This document shows, piece by piece, positions 24,631 to 32,553 of a stretch of DNA of 42,429 nt. The notes beneath the pieces are model-generated. The model saw nothing but the letters and a program-made list of their open reading frames with translations, had not been told where the DNA came from and made no database searches. Each line of letters begins with the position of its first letter. The first letter of the stretch is position 1. The position numbers were made by a program, and so were the translations under genes. Location: contig CAZSSP010000016.1 of the NCBI GenBank assembly GCA_964609695.1, positions 1-42,429 of the forward strand. Reading direction: 5' to 3'. The stretch is from JAGNHS01 sp964609695 (lineage in GTDB: Bacteria > Bdellovibrionota > UBA2428).

Positions 24631-25323
24631 TTAAGCCCCACTTTCTAACACATTTTTAATCTGCTTTAAAAGCTCTTCCGTAATCATTTCTGGTTTTTGA
24701 TTGGCATTAACCCGAATCCACTTTGCCTCAGTTGCTAAAACAGTCTCAATCGGGGCCTTCTCATCTCTAAATATTTGAAATCTTTGCCTAATAACAGATT
24801 CCTTATCATCATCTCTCTGAATCAATGGCCCGCCATCAACATCACAGACCCCTGCTTTAGCAGGAGGATTATCAACGATATGATAGATTTTGCCAGTTCT
24901 TGGGTTAATTAAGCGACCTGTTAATCTTTTAACAAGGACTTCCTCTGGGACTTCTAACTCTACAACCAAAGGAACTCGATTGAGGTCCTCTCGTCTTTTC
25001 AGCATTGATGAAAGATATTCAGCTTGGCCTTTTGTTCGAATGCAGCCATCCAACAAAAGCAAATCAACTTTTTGAGATTTAATTAAAGAATCAATTTGTG
25101 ATTCAAAAACTTTCATTGTTGTTGCATCGGGCACTAATTGTCCCTTATCCAACAAAGATTTCAAATCATTTCCAAGAGCAGATCCAGACGCAATTTCTTT
25201 TCGGAATAAATCTCCAGTTGAAATATGTTTCCAACTCGAATTTTTTTCGGTGAGGATTTTAGACTGTGTTCCTTTGCCGCTCCCAGGAGCTCCTAGAAAA
25301 ACAAGTACTCTCACCTTTTCCAT
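24631..25323 (-). CDS. adk: Adenylate kinase with altered NMP-site motif
   Basis: A 230-residue enzyme that interconverts ATP, AMP and ADP. The P-loop is GAPGSGKGTQ, the AMP-binding TGDLFR follows, and the LID region has GRLINPRTGKIYH and the Arg in QRDDDKESVIRQR. The highly conserved DGFPRT of the AMP site is DGCIRT here (25045-25062 region): Arg kept, Phe-Pro replaced by Cys-Ile. LID lacks a full zinc Cys4 set. It lies between secY and rpmJ, the usual place. It is probably active, but kinetics may differ. Confidence 0.94.
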   Translation of the reverse strand: MEKVRVLVFLGAPGSGKGTQSKILTEKNSSWKHISTGDLFRKEIASGSALGNDLKSLLDKGQLVPDATTMKVFESQIDSLIKSQKVDLLLLDGCIRTKGQAEYLSSMLKRREDLNRVPLVVELEVPEEVLVKRLTGRLINPRTGKIYHIVDNPPAKAGVCDVDGGPLIQRDDDKESVIRQRFQIFRDEKAPIETVLATEAKWIRVNANQKPEMITEELLKQIKNVLESGA

Positions 25324-25329
25324 CTATAC

Positions 25330-26619
25330 TCAGCTTGCCGTACGTCCACGAAGTTTTGCGGACTTTAAGAAACCTTCATAATTTTGGTTTAATAAATGAG
25401 CTTGAATTTGGCTCATAGTATCCAAAGCCACACCCACAAGAATCATAAGAGTTGTTCCACCAAAATAAAAATTAACTTTAAAAGTTGCAATTAAAATACT
25501 CGGGAGAATACAAACCGCAGAAAGATAAATTGCGCCACTAAAAGTTAATTTTGCAATGATGTCATCAAGGTAATCTGCTGTTGCTTTACCCGGACGAATA
25601 CCTGGAACATATCCACCAAATTTACGAAGATTGTCGGCCAAATCAGCTGGATTGGAAGTGATTGCTGTATAAAAGAAAGCAAAAAATACAATTCCAAGTA
25701 CATAGAGAATATTGAAAAGATATCCTGAAGGAGTCAATATTTGAGTGGCTTCAGTGGCCCACTTAGCACTGATAAAAGAAAGTGCCGTCGCCGGAAATAA
25801 AATCAATGTATTTGCAAAAATTGGAGGAATAACTCCAGCTGAATTTATTTTTAAGGGTAAATGAGAATCTTGTCCCATATACATTTTCTTGCCAATCATT
25901 CTTTTTGTATACTGGATAGGAACCTTACGGAATCCTTGTTCCATGAACACAATAGCTGCAACAACAGCAACCATGATAACGGCAAGAAAGACCAAACCAG
26001 CAAATGTCATTTGATCATTTTGTAATGAATACTTTAATGAACTTATTCCCTTAAAAAGAGAAGACGCAATACCTGTGAAAATGATGATACTCGAACCGTT
26101 TCCGATTCCTCTCTCAGTAATTTGCTCACCAAGCCACATCACAAACACAGAGCCAGAGGTCAAAAGTACCATTGCAAGAAGTCTAAAAGCCAAACCGCCC
26201 TCGACTACAATAGGCATTCCTGAAGGACTTGTTTGACCTTCAATTTGACTAGAAATGATAAACCCTTGAACAAGAGCAATACCGACAGTCAAATATCGAG
26301 TGTATTGAGTAATCTGCCGACGGCCATGCTCGCCTTCCTTCTGCATACGTTCGACACTTGGAAACATAATAGTCGCCAATTGCATTATGATACTTGAAGA
26401 AATGTAGGGAGAAATTCCCAAACCAAAAATCGAGAGCTGCGCTAAGGCGCCACCGGAAAACAAGTTTAAAAGTCCAAACACTGTTCCTTGGCTTTTTTGA
26501 TTAAAAAATTCAGCTAAAGCCTGGCCATCAACTCCAGGAGTTGGAATATGAGTTCCAAGCTTAAAAATAAAAACTAATCCAAATAACCAAAGTAAACGCG
26601 ATCTTAGTTGTGCATCCAT
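25330..26619 (-). CDS. secY: Protein translocase subunit SecY
   Basis: A 429-residue ten-span channel protein of the Sec translocon. Visible features are GTHIPTPGVD in TM1 region, SIFGLGISPYISSSIIMQL in TM2, the plug region before it, and NPADLADNLRKFGGYVPGIRPG in the cytoplasmic C5 loop that binds SecA and ribosomes. Normal length. It is between rplO and adk, so its expression follows the ribosomal operon. Confidence 0.98.
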   Translation of the reverse strand: MDAQLRSRLLWLFGLVFIFKLGTHIPTPGVDGQALAEFFNQKSQGTVFGLLNLFSGGALAQLSIFGLGISPYISSSIIMQLATIMFPSVERMQKEGEHGRRQITQYTRYLTVGIALVQGFIISSQIEGQTSPSGMPIVVEGGLAFRLLAMVLLTSGSVFVMWLGEQITERGIGNGSSIIIFTGIASSLFKGISSLKYSLQNDQMTFAGLVFLAVIMVAVVAAIVFMEQGFRKVPIQYTKRMIGKKMYMGQDSHLPLKINSAGVIPPIFANTLILFPATALSFISAKWATEATQILTPSGYLFNILYVLGIVFFAFFYTAITSNPADLADNLRKFGGYVPGIRPGKATADYLDDIIAKLTFSGAIYLSAVCILPSILIATFKVNFYFGGTTLMILVGVALDTMSQIQAHLLNQNYEGFLKSAKLRGRTAS

Positions 26620-26649
26620 AATGTGGCTATCTTACCTCAACTCACGCTT

Positions 26650-27141
26650 TTAAGCGCTTTTAGCAGTTCTTTTTCTACCAATGTGACCATTCTTATATTC
26701 AACAAGATTGACTTTAACATTGCTCTTTTCGAGAATTGCCTTTGCTTGAGGAGATAAACGATGCACTTGAATAGATTTTGGAAGAGCCTTAGGGGCCTTA
26801 GTTCCAAAAACGCTAAGCTTTACTCTTGAACAAGTTGTAAATGACTTAGGTAGTAAATCTTTAAGAGAAAGATCTTTACCAGCATAATCGCCTAATTCAG
26901 TAAGATTTATTTTTACTTGAATAGCTTTTAAAGGACTATTGAATCCAAGTTTTGGCAATCGACGGTGCAAAGGCATTTGTCCACCTTCAAAAGAAGGATG
27001 AACATAACCACCACTTCGAGCTCTTTGCCCTTTGTGGCCCTTACCAGAAGTTTTACCTAAACCAGAACCAATACCCAAACCACGACGCTTAGGAGCCTTA
27101 CGACTTCCAGGTGTAGCCTTTAAATTATTAAGCTTGAACAT
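26650..27141 (-). CDS. rplO: Large ribosomal subunit protein uL15
   Basis: A 163-residue 50S protein. It starts MFKLNNLKATPGSRK; the ATG at 27139-27141 has GGAGG 6 bases upstream, inside rpmD, and overlaps the end of rpmD by 14 bases. A longer frame starting at 27171 is not used. Family blocks RRGLGIGSGLGKTSGKGHKGQ and GFEGGQMPLHRRLPK-like sequence (here SFEGGQMPLHRRLPKLGF) are present. The final TAKSA tail is slightly long. Confidence 0.97.
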   Translation of the reverse strand: MFKLNNLKATPGSRKAPKRRGLGIGSGLGKTSGKGHKGQRARSGGYVHPSFEGGQMPLHRRLPKLGFNSPLKAIQVKINLTELGDYAGKDLSLKDLLPKSFTTCSRVKLSVFGTKAPKALPKSIQVHRLSPQAKAILEKSNVKVNLVEYKNGHIGRKRTAKSA

Positions 27142-27316
27142 GTTTGACCTCCAGCCATTGTACAACAGCACGGATCATCCCACGAACAGCTGTATTATCT
27201 GTAATCGTACGAGATTTTCCAATTTTGCCGAGCCCAAGAGCGCGAAGCGTTCTTTTGTGGGCCTCTTTAGTACGAGCCATGCTACGCACTTGTCTGATAA
27301 AAATTTTAGTCGCCAT
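27128..27316 (-). CDS. rpmD: Large ribosomal subunit protein uL30
   Basis: A 62-residue 50S protein: KIFIRQVRSMARTKEAHKRT, then LGLGKIGKSRTITDN and RGMIRAVVQWLEV, the standard L30 pattern. It sits between rpsE and rplO and overlaps rplO by 14 bases. Confidence 0.97.
   Translation of the reverse strand: MATKIFIRQVRSMARTKEAHKRTLRALGLGKIGKSRTITDNTAVRGMIRAVVQWLEVKHVQA
27148..27152 (-). promoter_or_regulatory. Ribosome binding site of rplO inside rpmD
   Basis: GGAGG on the minus strand lies 6 bases before the rplO ATG at 27141 and is within the rpmD coding sequence. It decides the rplO start. Confidence 0.75.
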
Positions 27317-27328
27317 GTTTACTCCTAA

Positions 27329-27835
27329 TCAAACGGCCAAGCGCTTTTTATAATCTTCCTTAGTTTTTAAATTTTTAAAAGCATCCATTGTAGCCTTCAA
27401 AACGTTGTGAGGGTTGTTTGAACCAATACACTTAGTCAAAACATTCTTAACGCCTGCACATTCCATAACAGCCCGAACAGCTCCACCGGCAATAACGCCT
27501 GTACCTGTTCCAGCAGGAACAAATACAACGCGGCCTGCACCATATCGGCCTGTGACTTCGTGAGGAATAGTATCCTTAACAACTGGCACTGGAGCTAAAT
27601 TTTTCTTAGCTTGCTCACCAGCTTTTCTAATAGCATCTGGAACTTCAGCAGCTTTACCTAAACCAACACCAACGCTACCATTTTTGTCACCGACAACAAC
27701 GATCGCACTAAAACTAAAGCGACGTCCGCCCTTAACAACTTTGGCAACACGGTTAATGTGAATTACGCGGTCGATAAAACCGGATTTTTCGCTATCACGT
27801 TCTCTTTTATCGGACTTTTCTCTTTTGTCTGCCAT
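27329..27835 (-). CDS. rpsE: Small ribosomal subunit protein uS5
   Basis: A 168-residue 30S protein involved in decoding accuracy. The blocks VIHINRVAKVVKGGRRFSFSA, GDKNGSVGVGLGKAAEVPDAI and PAGTGTGVIAGGAVRAVMECAG are standard. The first 20 residues are charged (repeated KREKSDKRERDSEK) and probably disordered. Confidence 0.98.
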   Translation of the reverse strand: MADKREKSDKRERDSEKSGFIDRVIHINRVAKVVKGGRRFSFSAIVVVGDKNGSVGVGLGKAAEVPDAIRKAGEQAKKNLAPVPVVKDTIPHEVTGRYGAGRVVFVPAGTGTGVIAGGAVRAVMECAGVKNVLTKCIGSNNPHNVLKATMDAFKNLKTKEDYKKRLAV

Positions 27836-27844
27836 AGATTCCTC

Positions 27845-28207
27845 TTAAAACTCCAGTCCCGCAGAGCGGGCACCATCGGCTACAGCAGCAATTTTACCAT
27901 GATAGATATATCCACCACGATCGAAAACCACTTTAGCTATCCCTTGTTGTTTTGCCTTTTGGGCGATTTCTTCACCGAGTTTTTTTGCCAAATCAACATT
28001 GGCAACTTTTTTCATCGGTGTACGTGCACTGACTAAAGTTTTACCTTCTTCGTCATTAATAATTTGAGCCGTAAGAGCACGGTTTGATCGAGTGATACAA
28101 AAACGTGGTCGCTGAGAATCACCAGCAACTTTCTTACGGATTCTAAAATGTCTCCTTTGTCGAGAGATCACTTTTTCACTGGTTCTTTTTCGACTTTGAC
28201 CAAACAT
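27845..28207 (-). CDS. rplR: Large ribosomal subunit protein uL18
   Basis: A 120-residue 5S rRNA-binding protein. RHFRIRKKVAGDSQRPR, FCITRSNRALTAQIIND and FDRGGYIYHGKIAAVADGARSAGLEF match L18. In the normal rplF-rplR-rpsE order. Confidence 0.98.
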   Translation of the reverse strand: MFGQSRKRTSEKVISRQRRHFRIRKKVAGDSQRPRFCITRSNRALTAQIINDEEGKTLVSARTPMKKVANVDLAKKLGEEIAQKAKQQGIAKVVFDRGGYIYHGKIAAVADGARSAGLEF

Positions 28208-28219
28208 ATTCTTACCTCA

Positions 28220-28765
28220 TTATTTAGAAGACGCAGCAGCCTTACCAGCTTTGCGGCGAATCACTTCATCTGAATACTTAATACCCTTGCCTTGATAAGG
28301 TTCAGGAGGACGTAGCGCACGAATTTTTGCAGCAACATCACCCAAAAGCGCTTTATCAGGACATTGAAGAATAATCTGAGTATTAGCTTCTACTTTTGCG
28401 ACAATAGTGTCAGGTAAAGGGAAATTAACTGGATGGGAATAGCCTAAAACTAAATTAAGTTCTTTCCCTTTAACAGCAGCCCTATATCCAACACCTTTAA
28501 TTTCAAGACGTCTCTCAAATCCCTGAGAAACACCTTTAACCATGTTGGCCATTAATGAACGGACCAAACCATGCTTAGCTTTTTGTTCAGCTGAATCATC
28601 TCTTCTCTTTGAAACAAGTTTTGTTCCATCAAGAGAAATAGTGACTCCAGCTGGGATATTATAATTAAGTTTCCCTTTGGGACCCTCAACCTTCAACAAA
28701 GAACCATCCACAGAAGCTTTTACACCTTGAGGAATTTCAACTGGAAGTTTACCTAAACGCGACAT
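28220..28765 (-). CDS. rplF: Large ribosomal subunit protein uL6
   Basis: A 181-residue 50S protein. SRLGKLPVEIPQGV at the start, RSLMANMVKGVSQGFERRLEIKGVG-like core and PEPYQGKGIKYSDEVIRRKAGKA at the end are typical. Normal length and position after rpsH. Confidence 0.98.
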   Translation of the reverse strand: MSRLGKLPVEIPQGVKASVDGSLLKVEGPKGKLNYNIPAGVTISLDGTKLVSKRRDDSAEQKAKHGLVRSLMANMVKGVSQGFERRLEIKGVGYRAAVKGKELNLVLGYSHPVNFPLPDTIVAKVEANTQIILQCPDKALLGDVAAKIRALRPPEPYQGKGIKYSDEVIRRKAGKAAASSK

Positions 28766-28784
28766 AAGTCCTTACCTCTTTTTA

Positions 28785-29186
28785 TTACCAAACTGAGCAG
28801 AGATATTCTCCGCCTACTTTTTGTTTGCGAGCTTCTCTCTCGGTCATAACGCCCTTAGAGGTCGTTAGAATAGCAACACCCATTCCATTACGAATTCTAG
28901 GAAGTTTATCTGTAGAAACGTAACGACGTAATCCAGGCTTAGAGATTCTCTCTAGTCCTTGAATCAACGGCTTACGAAGATCTCCGCTTTCATATTTTAA
29001 AAATACTCGTAAATAATTACGCTCATTTTCTTGATGAAGCTTAGCAGCCTTTACGTAACCTTCACGGACCAAAATATCAGCTACACTTTGATTCATTTTT
29101 GTAAGAGTGGTGTCAACAGAAGTATGTCGAGCCATTCCAGCGTTACGAATTCTAGTTAAAAAATCGGCTAATTGATCGTTCACCAT
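28785..29186 (-). CDS. rpsH: Small ribosomal subunit protein uS8
   Basis: A 133-residue 30S protein and, in other bacteria, the autoregulator of the spc operon. DQLADFLTRIRNAGMA at the start and GVAILTTSKGVMTEREARKQKVGGE at the end are standard. Only one base separates it from rplE, because rpsN is not in its usual place between them. Confidence 0.98.
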   Translation of the reverse strand: MVNDQLADFLTRIRNAGMARHTSVDTTLTKMNQSVADILVREGYVKAAKLHQENERNYLRVFLKYESGDLRKPLIQGLERISKPGLRRYVSTDKLPRIRNGMGVAILTTSKGVMTEREARKQKVGGEYLCSVW

Positions 29187-29187
29187 C

Positions 29188-29763
29188 TTATGCTCCTTGT
29201 CGGCGGAAGGGAAAGCCCATCTCGCGGAGAAGATCTAATGCTTCTGAATCAGATTTTGCAGTTGTATTAATTGTTATATTAAAACCACGAATTTTATCGA
29301 TTTGATCGTAATTAACTTCGGGGAAAATAATATGTTCTTTAATTCCAAAAGAATAATTACCACGACCATCAAAGCTTTTTTCAGGAAAGCCTTTAAAGTC
29401 ACGAATTCGAGGACAAGCCAAAGAAACAAAACGATCTAAGAAATCATACATTCTGTCGCGACGAAGAGTCACCATACATCCAAGATTGATTCCCGCGCGG
29501 AGCTTGAAATTTGAGATTGCCTTCTTAGACTTTCGAAGAGAAACTTTTTGACCTGCAATATTTGTCATATCTTGGGCCAAAGCTTCAAGAGCCTTAGGGT
29601 TCAAGAGGGCATCTTTTAAAGAGCAAGACAAAGTGATTTTATCCAACTTTGGCACCTGCATCCTGTTTTTGTATTTTCCAGAACCAACGTATTTTTGCAA
29701 AACCGTTGTGTCATAATGAGTTTTAAGACGAGGAGTGTATTTTTCAGCTGTTTTTGTCGCCAT
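29188..29763 (-). CDS. rplE: Large ribosomal subunit protein uL5
   Basis: A 191-residue 5S rRNA-binding protein. YTPRLKTHYDTTVL, GQKVSLRKSKKAISNFKLRAG, RDFKGFPEKSFDGRGNYSFGI and the C-terminal INTTAKSDSEALDLLREMGFPF are recognisable. The segment after PKLDKI is unusual: LSCSLKDAL where most L5 have a MGVGEA-like sequence. It overlaps nothing and follows rplX by 2 bases. Confidence 0.97.
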   Translation of the reverse strand: MATKTAEKYTPRLKTHYDTTVLQKYVGSGKYKNRMQVPKLDKITLSCSLKDALLNPKALEALAQDMTNIAGQKVSLRKSKKAISNFKLRAGINLGCMVTLRRDRMYDFLDRFVSLACPRIRDFKGFPEKSFDGRGNYSFGIKEHIIFPEVNYDQIDKIRGFNITINTTAKSDSEALDLLREMGFPFRRQGA

Positions 29764-29765
29764 TT

Positions 29766-30005
29766 TTATTTACCTGTTACTTTAAATTTACAAGCTGGCC
29801 ACCAACGCAAACCTTCAACAATACCGCCAGTGCGATTCTGTTGATTTGGTTTTTGATGACGCTTAGTCGTTCCAATTCCATCAACCTTAACAAGACCACG
29901 CTTGTGGTTAACTTCGATAACTTTTCCACTACGACCAAGATGAGCTCCTGAAAGAGCTTGAACTTGATCACCTTTTTTAAGATGAGAGACTCGAACACGT
30001 ACCAT
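29766..30005 (-). CDS. rplX: Large ribosomal subunit protein uL24, short form
   Basis: A 79-residue 50S assembly protein. The KOW part is present (KKGDQVQALSGAHLGRSGKV, then TKRHQKPNQQNRTGGIVE). After GGIVE only 18 residues remain (GLRWWPACKFKVTGK and stop) against about 45-50 in E. coli, so the usual C-terminal extension is lost. A frameshift is unlikely since rplE begins 2 bases after the stop. The stop of rplN overlaps its ATG (TAATG). Confidence 0.95.
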   Translation of the reverse strand: MVRVRVSHLKKGDQVQALSGAHLGRSGKVIEVNHKRGLVKVDGIGTTKRHQKPNQQNRTGGIVEGLRWWPACKFKVTGK

Positions 30006-30376
30006 TAGAGCACCTCCGGAGCGAGCGATACAATTTTAAGAAAAGCTTGATCAGCACGAAGTTCTCTAGCCACAGGTCCGAAAACACGAGTTCCGACTGG
30101 CTCTTTAGATGGGTTAATTAATACCGCTGCGTTTTCATCAAAGCGGATATAAGAACCATCATCACGACGAAGTTCGCGTTTAAGACGAACAATAACCGCC
30201 TTAACAACACTTCCCTTTTTAATTTTACTTTCAGGAACGGCAGACTTTACAGAGCAAACTATCACGTCGCCAACGGAAGCATAACGTCTCTTACTTCCAC
30301 CAAGAACTTTGATACACATAAGCTCTTTAGCGCCTGAGTTATCTGCAACCGATAATCTTGAACGATGCTGGATCAT
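30005..30376 (-). CDS. rplN: Large ribosomal subunit protein uL14
   Basis: A 123-residue 50S protein. MIQHRSRLSVADNSGAKELMCIKVLGG is the usual start, with GSVVKAVIVR, and GPVARELRADQAFLKIVSLAPEVL at the end. Order rpsQ-rplN-rplX is canonical. Confidence 0.98.
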   Translation of the reverse strand: MIQHRSRLSVADNSGAKELMCIKVLGGSKRRYASVGDVIVCSVKSAVPESKIKKGSVVKAVIVRLKRELRRDDGSYIRFDENAAVLINPSKEPVGTRVFGPVARELRADQAFLKIVSLAPEVL

Positions 30377-30388
30377 GATAATCTCCTA

Positions 30389-30664
30389 TTATGCTTCCAA
30401 CTTATCTGGGGTAACAGCCTGAATAGCCTTCCCAACAAGCTTTAAAAATCGAAAGCGTTTATTTTTACTTAAGGGGCGACATTCAACAAATTCTACTTTA
30501 TCGCCAGCAGCCACTGAAGTGTCTTCACAATGAACTTTATATTTATTCATTGTTTTTACAATTTTACCTGTACGGAGTTCTTGAAATTGACGACCTACAG
30601 ACACAACAATCGTCTTTTGCATTTTTGCACTAGTTACTACACCTTGAAATGTTCTTCCTGACAT
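30389..30664 (-). CDS. rpsQ: Small ribosomal subunit protein uS17
   Basis: A 91-residue 30S protein. FQGVVTSAKMQKTIVVSV and KYKVHCEDTSVAAGDKVEFVECRPLSKNKRF are standard, and a short C-terminal addition (QAVTPDKLEA) follows. It follows rpmC by 8 bases. Confidence 0.97.
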   Translation of the reverse strand: MSGRTFQGVVTSAKMQKTIVVSVGRQFQELRTGKIVKTMNKYKVHCEDTSVAAGDKVEFVECRPLSKNKRFRFLKLVGKAIQAVTPDKLEA

Positions 30665-30672
30665 ACGAACTC

Positions 30673-30963
30673 CTATGCTAGCTGCCCGAGCAGACTTGCT
30701 AATTCTTTCTTTTTACGTCGAAATTCAGTGAGACTTGGATTCTGTTGATTAAAACGAATTCCCATAAGTTCACGCTTCAATTCACGAGCTCGTGAAGCCA
30801 ACGCTTTTCTATCCATATTTTCCAAAGTAACGGTCTTAGCTTCTGCAGCTTCAGACTTCTTAGCAACTTTAGCCTTAGGCGCTTTTGTTTGCTTTTTAAC
30901 TTTTGGAGTAGCTGCTTTCTTAGCAGCTGGACCTTTGCTAGTTTTTTTCTTTGCAGGTGCCAT
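30673..30963 (-). CDS. rpmC: Large ribosomal subunit protein uL29 with Lys/Ala-rich N-terminal extension
   Basis: A 96-residue L29; the core is about residues 44-96 (ENMDRKALASRARELKRELMG, then RFNQQNPSLTEFRRKKKELASLLGQL). The ~42-residue N-terminus is rich in Lys, Ala and Pro (KKKTSKGPAAKKAATPKVKK), not found in ordinary L29 of ~65 residues. The L29 N-terminus is close to the peptide tunnel exit, so the added tail would be near the nascent-chain and Sec interaction area. This placement is from known ribosome structure. Confidence 0.95.
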   Translation of the reverse strand: MAPAKKKTSKGPAAKKAATPKVKKQTKAPKAKVAKKSEAAEAKTVTLENMDRKALASRARELKRELMGIRFNQQNPSLTEFRRKKKELASLLGQLA

Positions 30964-30972
30964 TTTATCTCC

Positions 30973-31392
30973 TTAAGCAATCAATTCAGAACGAGAAATT
31001 TTTCTCGTTTTAATAGCTAATTTATGAAGGGCTAAATCGAAAGCTGAATAAGCTACTTCCTTTGTAACGCCTTCCATCTCAAATAAAATAGTACCGGGTT
31101 TAACTACTGCAACCCAATACTCAGGATTACCCTTACCGCTTCCCATACGAGTTTCAGCAGCTTTTTTAGTAATCGATTTTTGTGGGAAAATTCTAATCCA
31201 AACTTTACCACCGCGCTTAATACTTCTTGTCATCGCAATACGAGATGCTTCAAGTTGTCTGGCTGTAACCCAGCCTGGCTCAGTAGCTTGCAATCCGAAT
31301 TCTCCAAAAGAAAGACGACCGCCGCGAGTTGCCTTGCCTGACATTCGGCCTTTCTGCACTTTTCGAAATTTAACTTTCTTTGGCGCTAACAT
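30973..31392 (-). CDS. rplP: Large ribosomal subunit protein uL16
   Basis: A 139-residue 50S protein near the peptidyl transferase A site. MLAPKKVKFRKVQKGRM, GEFGLQATEPGWVTARQLEASRIAMTR and RMGSGKGNPEYWVAVVKPG are typical. Follows rpsC as usual. Confidence 0.98.
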   Translation of the reverse strand: MLAPKKVKFRKVQKGRMSGKATRGGRLSFGEFGLQATEPGWVTARQLEASRIAMTRSIKRGGKVWIRIFPQKSITKKAAETRMGSGKGNPEYWVAVVKPGTILFEMEGVTKEVAYSAFDLALHKLAIKTRKISRSELIA

Positions 31393-31404
31393 TTCGTCTC
31401 TCCT

Positions 31405-32100
31405 TTATAAATTAGTTGCAGGAATAACAGCAGCGTTAGAGTTACGAGAACGTCCTAAACGACTTCTCATATCGACTTCGCCTTTATTAATCCAAACTTT
31501 AATTCCAATAATTCCGTAAGTTGTTTTTGCTTCTGCAAAGCCATAATCAATGTCGGCTCTGAGTGTATGAAGAGGAATCGAACCCTCAGAATATTTATCT
31601 GAACGAGCGATTTCTGCTCCAGCCAATCGACCAGAAACACGAATCTTCACACCTTTAACGCCATATTTTTTAGCTTGTTGAATCGCTTTTTTCATCGCTC
31701 TTCTATAAGCAACACGACGTTCAATTTGATTAGCAATGCTTTCAGCAACCAAAGTTGCATCAGCTTCTGCTTTTCGAACTTCTGTAATGTTCAAAAAGAC
31801 TTCTTCTGTAGGTTTTCTAAGTAAATGAGCAATTTCTCCACGAAGCTGCTCAATTCCAGCGCCCTTCTTACCGATTGCAATTCCAGGTCGCGCTGCATGA
31901 ACATTGATTCTTAATTTAGAAGCAGCTCTTTCCAATTCAATTTTGGAAACGCCTGAGCCATAAAGTTTTTGCTTAACAAAGCGTCGAACTTTAAAATCTT
32001 CTTGGATAAGGTCACCAAAATTTTTCTCAGTATACCAACGCGAAAGCCATGGCTTGGTGACGCCAATTCGAAATCCAATCGGATGTGTTTTCTGACCCAT
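31405..32100 (-). CDS. rpsC: Small ribosomal subunit protein uS3
   Basis: A 231-residue protein at the mRNA entry tunnel. MGQKTHPIGFRIGVTKPW, the KH-domain GKKGAGIEQLRGEI, and GVKGVKIRVSGRLAGAEIARSD match. Between rplV and rplP as normal. Confidence 0.98.
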   Translation of the reverse strand: MGQKTHPIGFRIGVTKPWLSRWYTEKNFGDLIQEDFKVRRFVKQKLYGSGVSKIELERAASKLRINVHAARPGIAIGKKGAGIEQLRGEIAHLLRKPTEEVFLNITEVRKAEADATLVAESIANQIERRVAYRRAMKKAIQQAKKYGVKGVKIRVSGRLAGAEIARSDKYSEGSIPLHTLRADIDYGFAEAKTTYGIIGIKVWINKGEVDMRSRLGRSRNSNAAVIPATNL

Positions 32101-32105
32101 ACTTA

Positions 32106-32537
32106 CTACTCTCCACTCTTTGTGCTTGTAGCACTTTTCTTTGTCTTCTTAGCGGCGACAGGTGCTTTTGTCTTTTGACGCTCTGAAAGTCGGATGAAAA
32201 TATGAGAAGTTCTCTTTTTTCTTTCATCGGCACGACCTTGAGCACGAGGCATAAAGCGTTTAATTCTAGGACCTTCATCAACAAGCACTTCAGAAACATA
32301 AAGACGCTCAACGTCTACAGTTCCTTTTTGCTGAGCATTAGCCATGGCTGAACGCAAAAGTTTTAAAATAATTTTTGCAGATTTCTTCTTTTCTAAAAGC
32401 AAATTACGGTTAGCGTCTTCAAGACTCTTACCGCGAATAATATCAGCCACTAATCGACAACGATAAGGTGCAGACATAGCAAAAGATAGCTTTGCTGTAG
32501 CTGCTGTTGTCGCAATGTAATTAGGTGTACTTTTCAT
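32106..32537 (-). CDS. rplV: Large ribosomal subunit protein uL22 with Lys-rich C-terminal tail
   Basis: A 143-residue L22. The core is about 10-120, with CRLVADIIRGKSLEDA and PRIKRFMPRAQGRADERKKRTSHI. The last ~22 residues (KAPVAAKKTKKSATSTKSGE) are low complexity and extend beyond normal L22 of ~110. L22 lines the peptide tunnel with its beta hairpin; the tail is on the outer side. Confidence 0.97.
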   Translation of the reverse strand: MKSTPNYIATTAATAKLSFAMSAPYRCRLVADIIRGKSLEDANRNLLLEKKKSAKIILKLLRSAMANAQQKGTVDVERLYVSEVLVDEGPRIKRFMPRAQGRADERKKRTSHIFIRLSERQKTKAPVAAKKTKKSATSTKSGE

Positions 32538-32553
32538 TTTTATTTACCCTAAA

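Noticed and set aside
27142..27171. Longer start for rplO (MLLYNGWRSN...)
   Set aside because: It lies inside rpmD, has no ribosome binding site, and adds residues not seen in L15; GGAGG before the ATG at 27141 decides the start.
29766..30005. rplX as a frameshifted gene
   Set aside because: rplE starts 2 bases after the stop, leaving no space for the missing part in any frame.
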